Part shown: piece after piece, positions 1 to 8,798 of the stretch
Position numbering within the stretch: position 1 is the stretch's first letter
Layout: the number at the start of each line of letters is the position of its first letter
Assembly (NCBI RefSeq): GCF_024814355.1
Contig: NZ_JANUXV010000006.1
Span: forward strand, 1-64,000
Length of the DNA: 64,000 nt
Direction: 5' to 3'
Origin: Gleimia sp. 6138-11-ORH1
GTDB lineage: Bacteria > Actinomycetota > Actinomycetes > Actinomycetales > Actinomycetaceae
The notes under the pieces: generated by a model
Told to the model about the DNA's origin: nothing
Databases searched by the model: none
What the model saw: only the letters and a program-made list of their open reading frames with translations
Translations under genes and position numbers: made by a program

Positions 1-88
1 CAGCCCCATCCCGAACCTGGAAGCTAAGCCTTAGCACGCTGATGGTACTGCACCCGCCAGGGTGTGGGAGAGTAAGACACCGCCGCAA
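1..88 (+). rRNA. rrf: 5S ribosomal RNA, 3' part (truncated by window start)
   Basis: The first ~88 bases match the 3' three-quarters of bacterial 5S rRNA: the conserved CCGAACCTGGAAGCTAAGCC block near 11-30, GATGGTACTGCAC near 41-53, and GGTGTGGGAGAGTAAGACACCGCCGC-like 3' strand ending in the helix-I side CGCCGC near 81-86. The 5' end lies outside the window, so this is presumably the last gene of an rRNA operon arriving from the left. The exact 3' end is estimated from the family. Confidence 0.93.
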
Positions 89-102
89 ACCAAACACAAA
101 CT

Positions 103-148
103 GGAGCACAAACACCAAAACCCCAAACGGGTATGGTGTTTGTGCTCC
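103..148 (+). terminator. Stem-loop behind the rRNA operon
   Basis: GGAGCACAAACACC (103-116) is perfectly complementary to GGTGTTTGTGCTCC (135-148), a 14-bp stem with an 18-nt loop, 15 nt after the 5S end. There is no T-run after it on the + strand (AAAACAATACCCCCC follows), so it is either a non-canonical terminator, an rRNA processing/3'-end structure, or works together with the C-rich stretch behind it. Confidence 0.6.
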
Positions 149-582
149 AAAACAATACCCCCCCAAAAACACACAACACACAACAGGGGGGCACACAAGG
201 GCACGCACACCAGGGGGCGCGGGTAGGTGAACCCACACGTGCGGTACGAGGGCACATAGCAGCCAGACGCACACGCGGGGGCGTTACTGCAGCCACACGC
301 CCACAGCCAGAGCGCGTGAACACGAATAACATACGCATAATGACGTGCGTATCCACAACCAGGGCACAAAACACACGCAACAGGTGCATAGCCGCAAGCC
401 AAACACGTCCAGGCGAGGGCATTACCACAGCCAGGGGGCGGAACCCAAATAACATACGCATAATGAGGTGCGTAGGATCAGTATGTGAGCAATGCCTGCC
501 TAAAAGAAACTCCCATAAACCCAACTAGCACGGTTTAGCACCACAAACAGCACAAGCACACATTAATTTCCTGTTAATAGGG
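149..582 (+). other. C/A-rich, gene-free spacer after the rRNA operon
   Basis: About 430 bases without a credible gene. The + strand is strongly C/A-rich and T-poor for its first part (CACACAACACACAACA-type runs). A transcript of it would be C-rich and little structured near 150-200, which is the sort of sequence known as a Rho-utilisation site; Rho-dependent termination behind the rRNA genes is an inference. Open frames on either strand here follow from the skewed composition and lack ribosome binding sites. The stretch also holds an imperfect direct repeat, listed separately. Confidence 0.5.
301..474. repeat. Two-copy ~50-bp direct repeat downstream of 5S
   Basis: Copy 1 is 301-351 and copy 2 is 425-474. 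The last 27 bases of each (325-351 and 448-474; core AATAACATACGCATAATG) differ at one base, C versus G; the first ~24 bases (both beginning CCACAGCCAG) are more diverged. The copies are 124 bp apart. No inverted repeats or target duplications mark it as an insertion element. Confidence 0.7.
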
Positions 583-619
583 TAAGATACATGCGTTACT
601 AATGTTGGGAGGGCTTTAT

Positions 620-1048
620 ATGCGGCTTTGGTCGATTCATCCGAAATACCTAGATAGGCAAGGGCTTACTGCCTGTTGGCGGGAAGCGCTTTTAGCGCAG
701 GCAGTTATTGCTGGACGAACTAAGGGTTATACTCGCCATCCACAGCTTGAACGCTTTCAAAGCTGCGAACGTCCTCTAGCTGCAGTAGGTACTTACTTAA
801 GTTCTGTACAAAAAGAGGCGACTCGGCGCGGATATAACTTCGATGCTTCTCGGATTATTGAGAGCGACCCAAGTATTCGCATTACAGTTACCGACGGGCA
901 GGTAGCTTATGAACGCGAACATCTTTTAAGAAAGCTAACTGAACGGACACCAGATTGGGTTCACTACCTCGTTGATGATGTTGCAACCGAACTCCATCCG
1001 ATGTTTGATTTAATCCCCGGGCCGATTGCCAGCTGGGAGCGTGTATAA
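620..1048 (+). CDS. Pyrimidine dimer DNA glycosylase / endonuclease V family protein
   Basis: 142 residues. The N-terminus MRLWSIHPKYLD, followed by a WREALLAQAV-type helix and KGYTRHPQLERF (about residues 35-46), is typical of the Pyr_excise family related to T4 endonuclease V, which cuts the glycosidic bond at UV pyrimidine dimers and nicks the abasic site. I start at the ATG at 620 because MRLW is the conserved family start and GGGAGGG (607-613) is well spaced from it; an ATG at 602 has no such site. A -10-like TAAGAT lies at 583-588. It is monocistronic. The family also includes proteins annotated only by similarity, so the activity is inferred. Confidence 0.85.
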   Translation: MRLWSIHPKYLDRQGLTACWREALLAQAVIAGRTKGYTRHPQLERFQSCERPLAAVGTYLSSVQKEATRRGYNFDASRIIESDPSIRITVTDGQVAYEREHLLRKLTERTPDWVHYLVDDVATELHPMFDLIPGPIASWERV

Positions 1049-1157
1049 CACAAAAACCTATTGTGAATGCAACCAATTAACAAATACGACCATCTATAAG
1101 ATGCGCGCCCTTTGAGATGCCGATATGATGGAATCAATCTCAGGAAAGGAGATAAAA

Positions 1158-1436
1158 ATGAACCTCGACGATATTAAGAACACTGTTTCCGAAAAGATTT
1201 CTGAACTTACCGGTCAGGAAGTTGACCTTGACGCAGTTGTTTCTGACAGCAAAGCAAACCTTGGTGACATTAAGGAAACTGTTACTTCAAAGGCAGCTGA
1301 ATTGGCTTCTGAAGAAAACACTGATGGCATCTTAGATACCGTAGCTGGCGCTGTTGATTCTGCTACCGGTGGTAAGTTTGCAGACAAGATTGAAGCTGCA
1401 CGCGATTTCCTAGACTCCAAGCTGGGCGACGAGTAA
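1158..1436 (+). CDS. Small acidic helical protein, MT0933/Rv0909 antitoxin-like
   Basis: 92 residues, strongly acidic, Ala/Asp/Glu/Lys-rich and probably all-helical. The C-terminal part, with ATGGKFADKIEAARDFLDSKLG around residues 68-89, resembles the actinobacterial MT0933_antitox family (a short AxGGKxxDKI-type motif). The start is the ATG at 1158, behind AGGAAAGGAG (1142-1151). A strong terminator closes it, so it is a single-gene unit. No toxin-like gene lies on either side, so the family name should not be read as proof of a toxin-antitoxin pair; a stress-response or DNA/protein-binding role is equally possible. Confidence 0.55.
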   Translation: MNLDDIKNTVSEKISELTGQEVDLDAVVSDSKANLGDIKETVTSKAAELASEENTDGILDTVAGAVDSATGGKFADKIEAARDFLDSKLGDE

Positions 1437-1508
1437 GTTTAGACTTAGCAAAGTAGCTATTTGTAATCAGATTTAATCTGGGATAGCTATTCCGTAGATT
1501 AATTCTAC

Positions 1509-1542
1509 TTTTGGGGGGCGCTTCGGTGCCCCCCAAAATTTT
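1509..1542 (+). terminator. Rho-independent terminator of the MT0933-like gene
   Basis: GGGGGGC (1513-1519) pairs with GCCCCCC (1528-1534) round an 8-nt loop, flanked by TTTT/AAAA that extends the stem, then TTTT at 1539-1542. A weaker AT-rich dyad (TAGCTAT...CAGATT/AATCTG...ATAGCTA, about 1451-1490) precedes it. Confidence 0.88.
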
Positions 1543-1571
1543 CCCACTAATGCCGCTCTCCCATTCCAGCG

Positions 1572-1683
1572 CACTCATTCACACAGCGATTCACAAACTC
1601 CGATTCCGGCGCGCTGATTTCCGCGCCCACTCATTCACACAGCGATTCACAAACTCCCATTCCGGCGCGTTGTTTTTCCACGC
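1572..1683. repeat. 56-bp tandem repeat, two copies
   Basis: Copy 1 (1572-1627) and copy 2 (1628-1683) share an exact 30-base start (CACTCATTCACACAGCGATT and the next 10 bases) and a similar GC-rich end (ATTCCGGCGCG...CCGCGCC). A partial earlier copy (CCCATTCCAGCG, about 1559-1571) suggests 2.2 units. The repeat fills most of the gap between the terminator and rsmI and codes for nothing recognisable. Spacers do not vary, so it is not CRISPR. Confidence 0.8.
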
Positions 1684-1763
1684 GCCGACCCACACTTCGC
1701 AATGGCACCCTACTCACCAAATACCAGGCGAGGCGCTTGCCCAGGTATGGGACAATAGAAATC

Positions 1764-2645
1764 GTGAAAGATGAAACAAATCGCCCTCGAGAAAGTGCTT
1801 CTAAAGCCACCGTGCAACCAGCCGGGAGTATTCTGCTAGCTGCCACCCCGATTGGGGACACAGCTGACGCCTCCCCACGCCTGGTCAAAGCCCTGCAAGA
1901 AGCCGACTTAATCGGCGCAGAAGACACGCGGAAACTACTTAATTTATGCGGGCGTTTAGGGATTAAAACAACTGCGAAAATCATTGCGCTGCATGAACAT
2001 AATGAGAATGAGCGCGCGAAAAAGCTCCTTGAAGCAGCAGCAGCTGGGCAGCGCGTCATGGTAGTTTCAGACGCGGGAATGCCCACAGTTTCCGACCCGG
2101 GTTTTCGGGTGGCTTCGCAGGCAGCAGCCGCGCAAATAAAGGTTTCTGCTCTACCTGGGCCGTCTGCTGTGCTCACTGCCCTGGCAGTTTCGGGGCTGCC
2201 TTCAGACCGCTTCTGCTTTGACGGGTTTGTGCCCCGCAAAGAGAGTGACCGCAGAAAGTTCTTCGCAGCTTTAAAAACTGAGCCGCGCACGATGATTTTT
2301 TTCGATTCCCCTAAGCGAGTGCATGAAACTTTCGGGGTTTTAGAAGAAGTTTTCGGAGCAGACCGCAAAGCGGTGTTATGTCGTGAGCTGACCAAGACTT
2401 ATGAGGAAATCTTACGCGGTACGGTGAGTGAGTTAAAAGATCTTACCGAGGGCGAAATCCGCGGTGAAATTACCCTGGTAATCGCCGGAGCAGAAAAGTC
2501 TAGTAAAGATCCGGCAGACTATGTGGCGCAGGTGAAGGCGTTAGCTGCAGAAGGTATGCGCCTTAAAGATGCGGCGGCGCAGGTAGCTGAGGCGACGGGC
2601 TTGCGGAAGAATGAGCTTTATCAGGCGGCTTTGGCAGCAAAGTAA
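1764..2645 (+). CDS. rsmI: 16S rRNA (cytidine1402-2'-O)-methyltransferase
   Basis: 293 residues from the GTG at 1764. RsmI is a SAM-dependent tetrapyrrole-methylase-fold enzyme that 2'-O-methylates C1402 of 16S rRNA in the decoding centre. Seen: LLAATPIGDTADASPR near the N-terminus, GAEDTRKLLNLCGRLGI, VSDAGMPTVSDPGFR, ALPGPSAVLTALAVSGLPSDRFCFDGFVPRK, and CRELTKTYEE, which are the family blocks in the usual order. The start is uncertain: a TTG at 1737 is also in frame, no ribosome site precedes either, and GACAAT at 1751-1756 seven bases before the GTG fits a leaderless mRNA. metG follows after 53 bp with its own apparent promoter. Confidence 0.93.
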   Translation: MKDETNRPRESASKATVQPAGSILLAATPIGDTADASPRLVKALQEADLIGAEDTRKLLNLCGRLGIKTTAKIIALHEHNENERAKKLLEAAAAGQRVMVVSDAGMPTVSDPGFRVASQAAAAQIKVSALPGPSAVLTALAVSGLPSDRFCFDGFVPRKESDRRKFFAALKTEPRTMIFFDSPKRVHETFGVLEEVFGADRKAVLCRELTKTYEEILRGTVSELKDLTEGEIRGEITLVIAGAEKSSKDPADYVAQVKALAAEGMRLKDAAAQVAEATGLRKNELYQAALAAK

Positions 2646-2685
2646 CTAAAAGAGCATAAAGTAGAGAAACCCGTACTTAAAGGCA

Positions 2686-2698
2686 TAAACTATTAACT
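2686..2698 (+). promoter_or_regulatory. -10 element of a probable leaderless metG mRNA
   Basis: TAAACT at 2686-2691 is followed by 7 bases and the ATG at 2699. There is no purine-rich ribosome site, so transcription probably starts at or next to the A of the start codon. No convincing -35 is seen. Confidence 0.5.
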
Positions 2699-4504
2699 AT
2701 GAGTCGTATTTTATCTGCAGTAGCTTGGCCGTATGCGAACGGCCCTCGTCATATTGGACACGTAGCCGGTTTCGGCGTACCTTCTGATGTTTTCTCACGG
2801 TACATGCGAATGCAGGGACACGACGTGCTAATGGTCTCTGGGACTGACGAACACGGTACCCCAATTTTGGTAGCTGCCGATGGGAAGGGGATTACTCCCC
2901 GGCAGTTGGCTGATGAAAATAACCGGCTGATTGTTGAGGATCTGGTGCAGCTGGGGCTTTCCTATGACCTTTTCACTCGGACTACTACCGGTAACCACTA
3001 TCAGGTGGTGCAGGCAATGTTTGAGGTGGTGCGAGATAACGGTTACATGCTGGTGCAGACCACTCACGGAGCGATTTCGCCGTCTACTGGACGGACTTTA
3101 CCGGACCGTTATATTGAGGGAACTTGCCCGATCTGTAAAGATGGGGGAGCGCGCGGCGACCAGTGTGATAACTGTGGGAACCAACTGGATCCGACTGACT
3201 TGATTAACCCGGTTTCGCGGATCAATGGGGAAACCCCTAAGTTTATTGAAACTGAACATTATTTCTTGGATTTACCTGGGTTGGCTGGGGCTTTGTCTAA
3301 CTGGTTAGATGAGCGTGAAAAGTCCGGTACTTGGCGTCCGAATGTGATTAAGTTTTCGCAGAACTTTTTGGAAGATATTCGCCCTCGGGCGATGACTCGC
3401 GATATTGACTGGGGGATTCCTGTACCCGGGTGGGAGGATCAGCCGTCTAAGCGCCTGTATGTTTGGTTTGACGCGGTAGTTGGCTACCTGTCAGCTTCGA
3501 TTGAGTGGGCGCGTCGTAGTGGTGACCCTGAAGCATGGCGGAAGTGGTGGAATGATCCTGAAGCCTTGTCCTACTACTTCATGGGTAAAGACAATATTGT
3601 TTTCCATTCGCAGATTTGGCCGGCGGAAATCTTAGGTTACAACGGGGGCGGAGACAAGGGCGGTGAGCCTGGCGCTTTCGGTACTTTGAATCTGCCGACT
3701 GAAGTGGTTTCTTCAGAGTTCCTCACTATGGAAGGGCGTAAGTTTGCGTCCTCGCGGGGGATTGTGATTTATGTGCGGGATATGCTGTCTCGCTACCAGC
3801 CGGATGCGTTGCGTTACTTCATTTCGGCGGCTGGGCCGGAAAGTTCTGATGCGGACTTTACTTGGGCTGAGTTTGTGCGCCGGACTAACTCGGAACTGGT
3901 AGCTGGTTGGGGGAACTTGGTGAACCGATCAGCTTCGATGATTAGTAAGCGTTTTGGGGAGATTCCTCAGCCGGGAGAGTTGGCAGAGATTGACCGGGCC
4001 CTGTTGGATCAGTTGGCAGCTGGATTTGCCGAGGTCGGTGAGCTGATCGGCTCTCATCGGCAGAAAGCGGCGATTGCTACGGTAATGCGGCTGGTGGGTG
4101 AAGCTAATAAGTATGTGGCTGATACGGAGCCTTTTAAGTTGAAGGATCCTGCGCAGGAAGAGCGTTTAGCTACGATTTTGTGGACTTTGGCGCAGGCGGT
4201 TTCTGATTTGAATACGATGATGAGCCCGTTCTTACCTCACTCTGCTAATGCGATTGACCTGGTAATGGGGGGTGCTGGTGACTTGGCTCCAATGCCGTCT
4301 ATCGTTGAGGTGGAGGACTTGGATGTTACTAATGAAGATGGTTCTGCCCGCGCTTACCCAATTATTACTGGCGACTATCAGTTCCCTAAGTGGGAGCGTC
4401 GCAACGTAGTTGTGGGAACGAAGATTGAGAAACCGAAACCAGTTTTTGTGAAATTGGATGAGGCGATTATTGAAGAAGAACTGGCTCGCTACGCGGGAAT
4501 CTGA
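2699..4504 (+). CDS. metG: Methionyl-tRNA synthetase
   Basis: 601 residues; charges tRNA-Met with methionine in the cytosol. The class I signature HIGH is at residues 18-21, the zinc-binding insert reads [17 protein letters not shown] (four Cys), and KFASSRG occupies the KMSKS position, a variant seen in other actinobacterial MetG. The C-terminal anticodon-binding helices end at the family's usual length, without the dimerising C-terminal tRNA-binding domain of longer bacterial forms. Its own -10 lies just before the start codon. It is followed by the convergent lacI-type gene; I see no obvious terminator between them. Confidence 0.97.
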   Translation: MSRILSAVAWPYANGPRHIGHVAGFGVPSDVFSRYMRMQGHDVLMVSGTDEHGTPILVAADGKGITPRQLADENNRLIVEDLVQLGLSYDLFTRTTTGNHYQVVQAMFEVVRDNGYMLVQTTHGAISPSTGRTLPDRYIEGTCPICKDGGARGDQCDNCGNQLDPTDLINPVSRINGETPKFIETEHYFLDLPGLAGALSNWLDEREKSGTWRPNVIKFSQNFLEDIRPRAMTRDIDWGIPVPGWEDQPSKRLYVWFDAVVGYLSASIEWARRSGDPEAWRKWWNDPEALSYYFMGKDNIVFHSQIWPAEILGYNGGGDKGGEPGAFGTLNLPTEVVSSEFLTMEGRKFASSRGIVIYVRDMLSRYQPDALRYFISAAGPESSDADFTWAEFVRRTNSELVAGWGNLVNRSASMISKRFGEIPQPGELAEIDRALLDQLAAGFAEVGELIGSHRQKAAIATVMRLVGEANKYVADTEPFKLKDPAQEERLATILWTLAQAVSDLNTMMSPFLPHSANAIDLVMGGAGDLAPMPSIVEVEDLDVTNEDGSARAYPIITGDYQFPKWERRNVVVGTKIEKPKPVFVKLDEAIIEEELARYAGI

Positions 4505-4541
4505 TTTAGATATATTCCTTGAAGGACACGTAGTTTGCTTG

Positions 4542-5564
4542 CTAGTGGCTAGTCCCGTTTAAGTTGTTAGCAGAAGAGTCCCGCACAATCACATTGGGAG
4601 TTTCTTCGCTTACGGTGTGGGGTGGTTGTCCGTCCAGGACAGATACTAGAACTTGGGCGGCGTGTTCACCTAAGGTGGCGGGGTTGCGACTGATTGCGGA
4701 GATGGAGGGTTTTACTACCCGACATATGGGTGAGTCTTCGCAAGAAACTAGGAGGATTTGTTTCCCGGGGGTAAGGTCATTGTCGTAAAGGGCTTGTAAG
4801 CCGCCGAGTGCCAGGATTTCGTTTTCAAAGATTAGCGCCTGCGGAGGGTTTGCTTTTTCTAATAGTTTCGTAGTTTCGGTATATCCGGCATATTCGGTGA
4901 AGTCTGTGTTGGAAGCGATTTCTACAGAGAGCACCACAGTTTTTGCGAAGTTACGCAAGGACGTGATCCGTCGTTTAGCGTGTAGGCGGGTGGCGGCTCC
5001 GCAGATGTACGCCAGGGAACTAACTTCTCTTGAGACCAGATGTTTAGCTATTTCAACCATCATTTGGGCGTCATTTGCCAGTACTGCAGAAGCTCCGGGC
5101 ATGGAATCTCCGATGGCTACGGCAGGTAGTTCTAAAGATTCTAAGAGGCTGCTGCGTGGGTCTTGTTCCTGGGGGTTAACTACTACTACGCCATCGACTT
5201 TGCGCTGCGCCCACCATAGGCGATAGGTTTCTAACTCATCTTCGACAGAGTCTGCCAGGTGGAGGAGCAGTTCATAGTTGCTGGAGTGCAGGGTTGTTTG
5301 TAAGCCGACAATGAAGTTGAAGTAGAATCTTTCGGCTAAGTGGGAGGTGTTGGGGCGGGGGATAACTAAGCCGATTGTATTTGTTTTGGATGCTGATAGA
5401 GCGCGTGCTGTGGGGTTGGGTGACCACCCCATTGAGGCGGCTACTGTAAGGATGCGTTCGCGGGTTTGTGCGGATATTCCCGGTTTGTCGTTGAGTGCGA
5501 AAGAAACTGCGGTGGGGGAGACTTTAGCTGCCCGCGCAATATCTTTGATTGTGACTCGCTTCAT
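4542..5564 (-). CDS. LacI-family transcriptional repressor of the mannoside locus
   Basis: 340 residues from the ATG at 5564, preceded on its strand by AAGGTG with 6-nt spacing; an upstream in-frame GTG (5573) overlaps that site and is less likely. The N-terminal helix-turn-helix (VTIKDIARAAKVSPTAVSFALN, residues about 3-24, with the hinge helix PNPTARALSASKT near 50) is classic LacI, followed by a periplasmic-binding-protein-like effector domain. It is divergent from the GH38 gene and shares its 114-bp intergenic region, which contains a LacI-type palindrome inside the GH38 promoter. The effector is probably a mannoside or mannose derivative (inference from neighbours). Confidence 0.92.
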   Translation of the reverse strand: MKRVTIKDIARAAKVSPTAVSFALNDKPGISAQTRERILTVAASMGWSPNPTARALSASKTNTIGLVIPRPNTSHLAERFYFNFIVGLQTTLHSSNYELLLHLADSVEDELETYRLWWAQRKVDGVVVVNPQEQDPRSSLLESLELPAVAIGDSMPGASAVLANDAQMMVEIAKHLVSREVSSLAYICGAATRLHAKRRITSLRNFAKTVVLSVEIASNTDFTEYAGYTETTKLLEKANPPQALIFENEILALGGLQALYDNDLTPGKQILLVSCEDSPICRVVKPSISAISRNPATLGEHAAQVLVSVLDGQPPHTVSEETPNVIVRDSSANNLNGTSH

Positions 5565-5606
5565 TAAAATCACCTTAAACGTTATAAAATCTTAATCTAA
5601 AGATAG

Positions 5607-5634
5607 TTTACTAAACCGTTTTAGTAAGTACTAT
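5607..5634 (+). promoter_or_regulatory. Promoter of the mannoside operon with embedded LacI-type operator
   Basis: TTTACT (5607-5612) and TACTAT (5629-5634) form a -35/-10 pair with a 16-bp spacer. The spacer is filled by the palindrome TTACTAAACCGTTTTAGTAA (5608-5627), symmetric about a central CpG with a single mismatched pair, as is usual for LacI-family operators. Binding there would block RNA polymerase directly. Confidence 0.7.
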
Positions 5635-5678
5635 TCATTACATACTTCATCGAGGAAGTAACAGACGAAGGAGTCAAA

Positions 5679-8600
5679 ATGCATGACAATAGAGATATCT
5701 TGGAACGCCGCATAGAGCGTACCCTGGTTGAGCGCATTTTGCCTGCCCAATACACAAAAATCGCTCCCCTTACCCTGGAACACTACCGGATCCCCCTAGA
5801 AAACGGGATCATTGCCGAGCCCATCTCTTTCAACGAAGCGAAAACTGCGCCCTACACACCTTTCACCCTGGGCACCACCTGGGGAGCGCCGTGGCAAACC
5901 ACCTGGTTCCGCACCGTCCTCGAAACCCCAGCAAATCTGGAACTGTCAGAAAACGATGAACTGGAAGCAGTCTTTGACCTGGGCTGGGAAGACCACTCAG
6001 TAGGCTTCCAATGTGAAGCCCTGATCCGCGACGCCAACGGCGAAACCCTTAAAGCACTGAACCCGAAAAACCGCTGGCTCCCTTTAGACCGCCACACTAA
6101 ACAACAAGAAATCTACATCGAAGCAGCCGCAAACCCCCTGCTATTAGCCGTCCCCCCATTCCAAGTCACCTACGACGGAGACAAACTCACCGCTTCACAA
6201 ACTGACCTTTACACTTTCCGCAGCGCTGACCTATGTATTAAACACGCAGACGTCTACCACCTGGCATTAGATATTGCAGTTTTAAGAGAACTAATCGCTG
6301 TAGAAAAAGACTTTACCGACTGGCACTGGCGGATCCTCTTCACTCTAAACGACGCCTTAGACGCCCTCGATCTAAACCAGATCCCCGCTACCGCGCCTAA
6401 AGCTAGAGAAATTCTCAAACCGGTTTTAACTGCCCCCGCATTGCCCGGCGCCCACCAACTATCTGCCGTGGGACACGCCCACATCGACACCGCCTGGCTG
6501 TGGCCACTGCGCGAAACCCGACGCAAAGTAATCCGCACCCTGGCAAACGTAGTAAGACTTATCGAGGACGGCACCGGACTAATCTTCGCCCTCCCCGCCG
6601 CACAACACCTGGAATGGGTAAAACAAGACGACCCCAACTTATTTACCCGCATCAAAACCTGTGTTGAAAACGGCAGTATTGTCCCCGTCGGCGGAATGTG
6701 GGTAGAGCCAGATGCAGTTTTACCTGGGGGAGAAGCCCTCTGCCGGCAACTCACCGAAGGTATGAGCTGGCTAGAAGAAAACCTGGGATACACCTGTAAA
6801 GAAATCTGGCTCCCCGATTCTTTCGGCTACTCTGCAGCACTGCCACAAATCGCTCGTGAAGCAGGGATTGAACGCTTCCTCACCCAGAAAATCTCGTGGA
6901 ACCAAGTAAATGTATTCCCTCACCACACGCTACTTTGGGAAGGAATCGACGGATCGCGGATCTTCACCCACTTCCCCCCGGCAGACACCTACGGATCAGA
7001 CATTAGCGGAGCCAACCTACACCACGCGGTAAATAACTTTAAGAATAAAGGACGCGCCAACTGCTCCCTACTTCCCTTCGGCTACGGAGACGGCGGGGGC
7101 GGCCCCACCCGGGAAATGATAGAACGGATCAGCCGCTACAGTAACCTACAGGGCGCACCAGTAGTAAAAATGGAAAGCCCCGTAGACTTCTTTGACAAAG
7201 CCATTGCCGACCAACCCCAGCCGCCGGTATGGGTGGGGGAACTATACCTAGAACTCCACCGCGGAACCCTCACCTCACAAATCGCCACTAAACAAGGTAA
7301 CCGCCGTAACGAAGCTCTGCTGCGTGAAGCTGAACTATGGGCAACTATGGCCGCCCTAAACGGAGTTAGAGACTACCCCTTAGCAGAACTACGCGAACTA
7401 TGGCGCAACCTTTTACTATGCCAATTCCACGATATTCTCCCCGGCACCTCAATCGCCTGGGTACACCGTGAAGTAAAAGAAATCCACGCAGAAACTTCCG
7501 CACGCCTCGAAGCAATCATAAACGCTTCTTTAACCGCATTAACTGCCGGTGGCGACCAACTTCTCAGCGCAAATGCCAGCTCATATTCCCTCGGCGCAGC
7601 CGCTCCTCTAAGTATCAGCGCCGAGCCCCTCACAACCAGCGGTGCAGCAACCCAAAATACCCAGCCAGCCCACCCGGTAACAACTAATTCGGTAACAACA
7701 AATCCGGTAAGTAACCCCACGCCAGTTACCATCGACCGCGAGCGCCGAGAAATCTCAAACGGAATCATTACCGCCCGCTTCAACCAAGCAGGTGAATGTG
7801 AAAGCCTAGTAGAAGTAGCTACCGGACGCGAATACCTACCGGCAAACGCAGCTGCCGGAGTTCTACACGTTCACCAAGACTTCCCTAACATGTGGGACGC
7901 ATGGGATATCGACCCCTTCTACCGCGGCAGCCAAACTACGGTAGAAACCCGCCAACTAAAATCCCTCACCCTCACCGACGGGCAAGCAATAGTTAAAGCA
8001 ACCGCCACCTACGGGCAAAGTGAAATCAACCTAACCTGGAGCCTTGCCCCCGGCGAAACCGGCCTGGACCTACAAGTAGAGGCAAGCTGGTGGGAAAGTG
8101 AAAAACTCCTGAAACTAGGCTTCCCCGTTGATATTCACACCGACCAAGCCGAATATGAAACCCAAATGGGCTTCATCAAACGCAACACCCACGAAAATAC
8201 CTCTTGGGACGCCTATAAGTTTGAAGCCGGCGCACACCGCTGGATTCGGATAGCTAACGCAGGTGCTGCACTAGCAATCGCCAATAACGCCACCTACGGG
8301 TGGGACGTTACCCGCCACGCTCGCGGAAACCGCGGAACCTGGTCACTGGTTAGAGCTACTTTAATAAAAACTGCTGTCTACCCTGACCCACACCAAGATC
8401 AGGGAAACCACAGTTGGAAATTCCGTCTGATTCCCGGTGCCAGCGTAGAAAATGCAGTAGCTGCCGGGCAAGACATTAACTTGGGGCGGCGTAAACTAAC
8501 CGGCAAACCAGTTGCCCCACTGTTTACCTTAGAAGGATTAACTACAGAATCAGTGGCTTTAGCTCCTGACGGATCCGGTGACGTGATAATCCGCGCCTAT

Positions 8601-8798
8601 GAGCCAACCGGCGGCCCGGCAAACGCCACCTTAACCCTACTCCACCCCCGGTTGAAACAGCCGCTCATAACTGATCTGCGCTATCAGCCGGTGGAAACTA
8701 AACAACTAACCCAAACTGAATCGCGTTCTTATAGCTTGGAAGTAAGTCCCTTCCAAATCATCACCCTGCGAATCCCAACCGAAGGAAGTGCAAAGTGA
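5679..8798 (+). CDS. Alpha-mannosidase, glycoside hydrolase family 38
   Basis: 1039 residues, normal for bacterial GH38. It removes alpha-linked mannose from mannosides or N-glycan pieces; with no signal peptide it should act in the cytosol on imported sugar. The zinc motif GHAHIDTAWLWP is at about 265-276 (His268, Asp270) and the nucleophile Asp lies in WLPDSFGYS (about D380). AAGGAG before the ATG at 5679 fixes the start. A Thr/Asn/Pro-rich linker (about residues 650-685) separates the catalytic and helical regions from the C-terminal beta-sandwich domains and is probably a flexible insertion. It overlaps the next gene by four bases and is controlled by the divergent LacI protein. Confidence 0.93.
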   Translation: MHDNRDILERRIERTLVERILPAQYTKIAPLTLEHYRIPLENGIIAEPISFNEAKTAPYTPFTLGTTWGAPWQTTWFRTVLETPANLELSENDELEAVFDLGWEDHSVGFQCEALIRDANGETLKALNPKNRWLPLDRHTKQQEIYIEAAANPLLLAVPPFQVTYDGDKLTASQTDLYTFRSADLCIKHADVYHLALDIAVLRELIAVEKDFTDWHWRILFTLNDALDALDLNQIPATAPKAREILKPVLTAPALPGAHQLSAVGHAHIDTAWLWPLRETRRKVIRTLANVVRLIEDGTGLIFALPAAQHLEWVKQDDPNLFTRIKTCVENGSIVPVGGMWVEPDAVLPGGEALCRQLTEGMSWLEENLGYTCKEIWLPDSFGYSAALPQIAREAGIERFLTQKISWNQVNVFPHHTLLWEGIDGSRIFTHFPPADTYGSDISGANLHHAVNNFKNKGRANCSLLPFGYGDGGGGPTREMIERISRYSNLQGAPVVKMESPVDFFDKAIADQPQPPVWVGELYLELHRGTLTSQIATKQGNRRNEALLREAELWATMAALNGVRDYPLAELRELWRNLLLCQFHDILPGTSIAWVHREVKEIHAETSARLEAIINASLTALTAGGDQLLSANASSYSLGAAAPLSISAEPLTTSGAATQNTQPAHPVTTNSVTTNPVSNPTPVTIDRERREISNGIITARFNQAGECESLVEVATGREYLPANAAAGVLHVHQDFPNMWDAWDIDPFYRGSQTTVETRQLKSLTLTDGQAIVKATATYGQSEINLTWSLAPGETGLDLQVEASWWESEKLLKLGFPVDIHTDQAEYETQMGFIKRNTHENTSWDAYKFEAGAHRWIRIANAGAALAIANNATYGWDVTRHARGNRGTWSLVRATLIKTAVYPDPHQDQGNHSWKFRLIPGASVENAVAAGQDINLGRRKLTGKPVAPLFTLEGLTTESVALAPDGSGDVIIRAYEPTGGPANATLTLLHPRLKQPLITDLRYQPVETKQLTQTESRSYSLEVSPFQIITLRIPTEGSAK

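Noticed and set aside
24-528. Long open frames on both strands over the rRNA spacer
   Set aside because: They result from the skewed C/A composition, overlap the 5S RNA or the repeat, and lack ribosome sites or recognisable domains.
1572-1683. CRISPR-like array
   Set aside because: Only two contiguous copies, no unique spacers of constant length, no cas genes.
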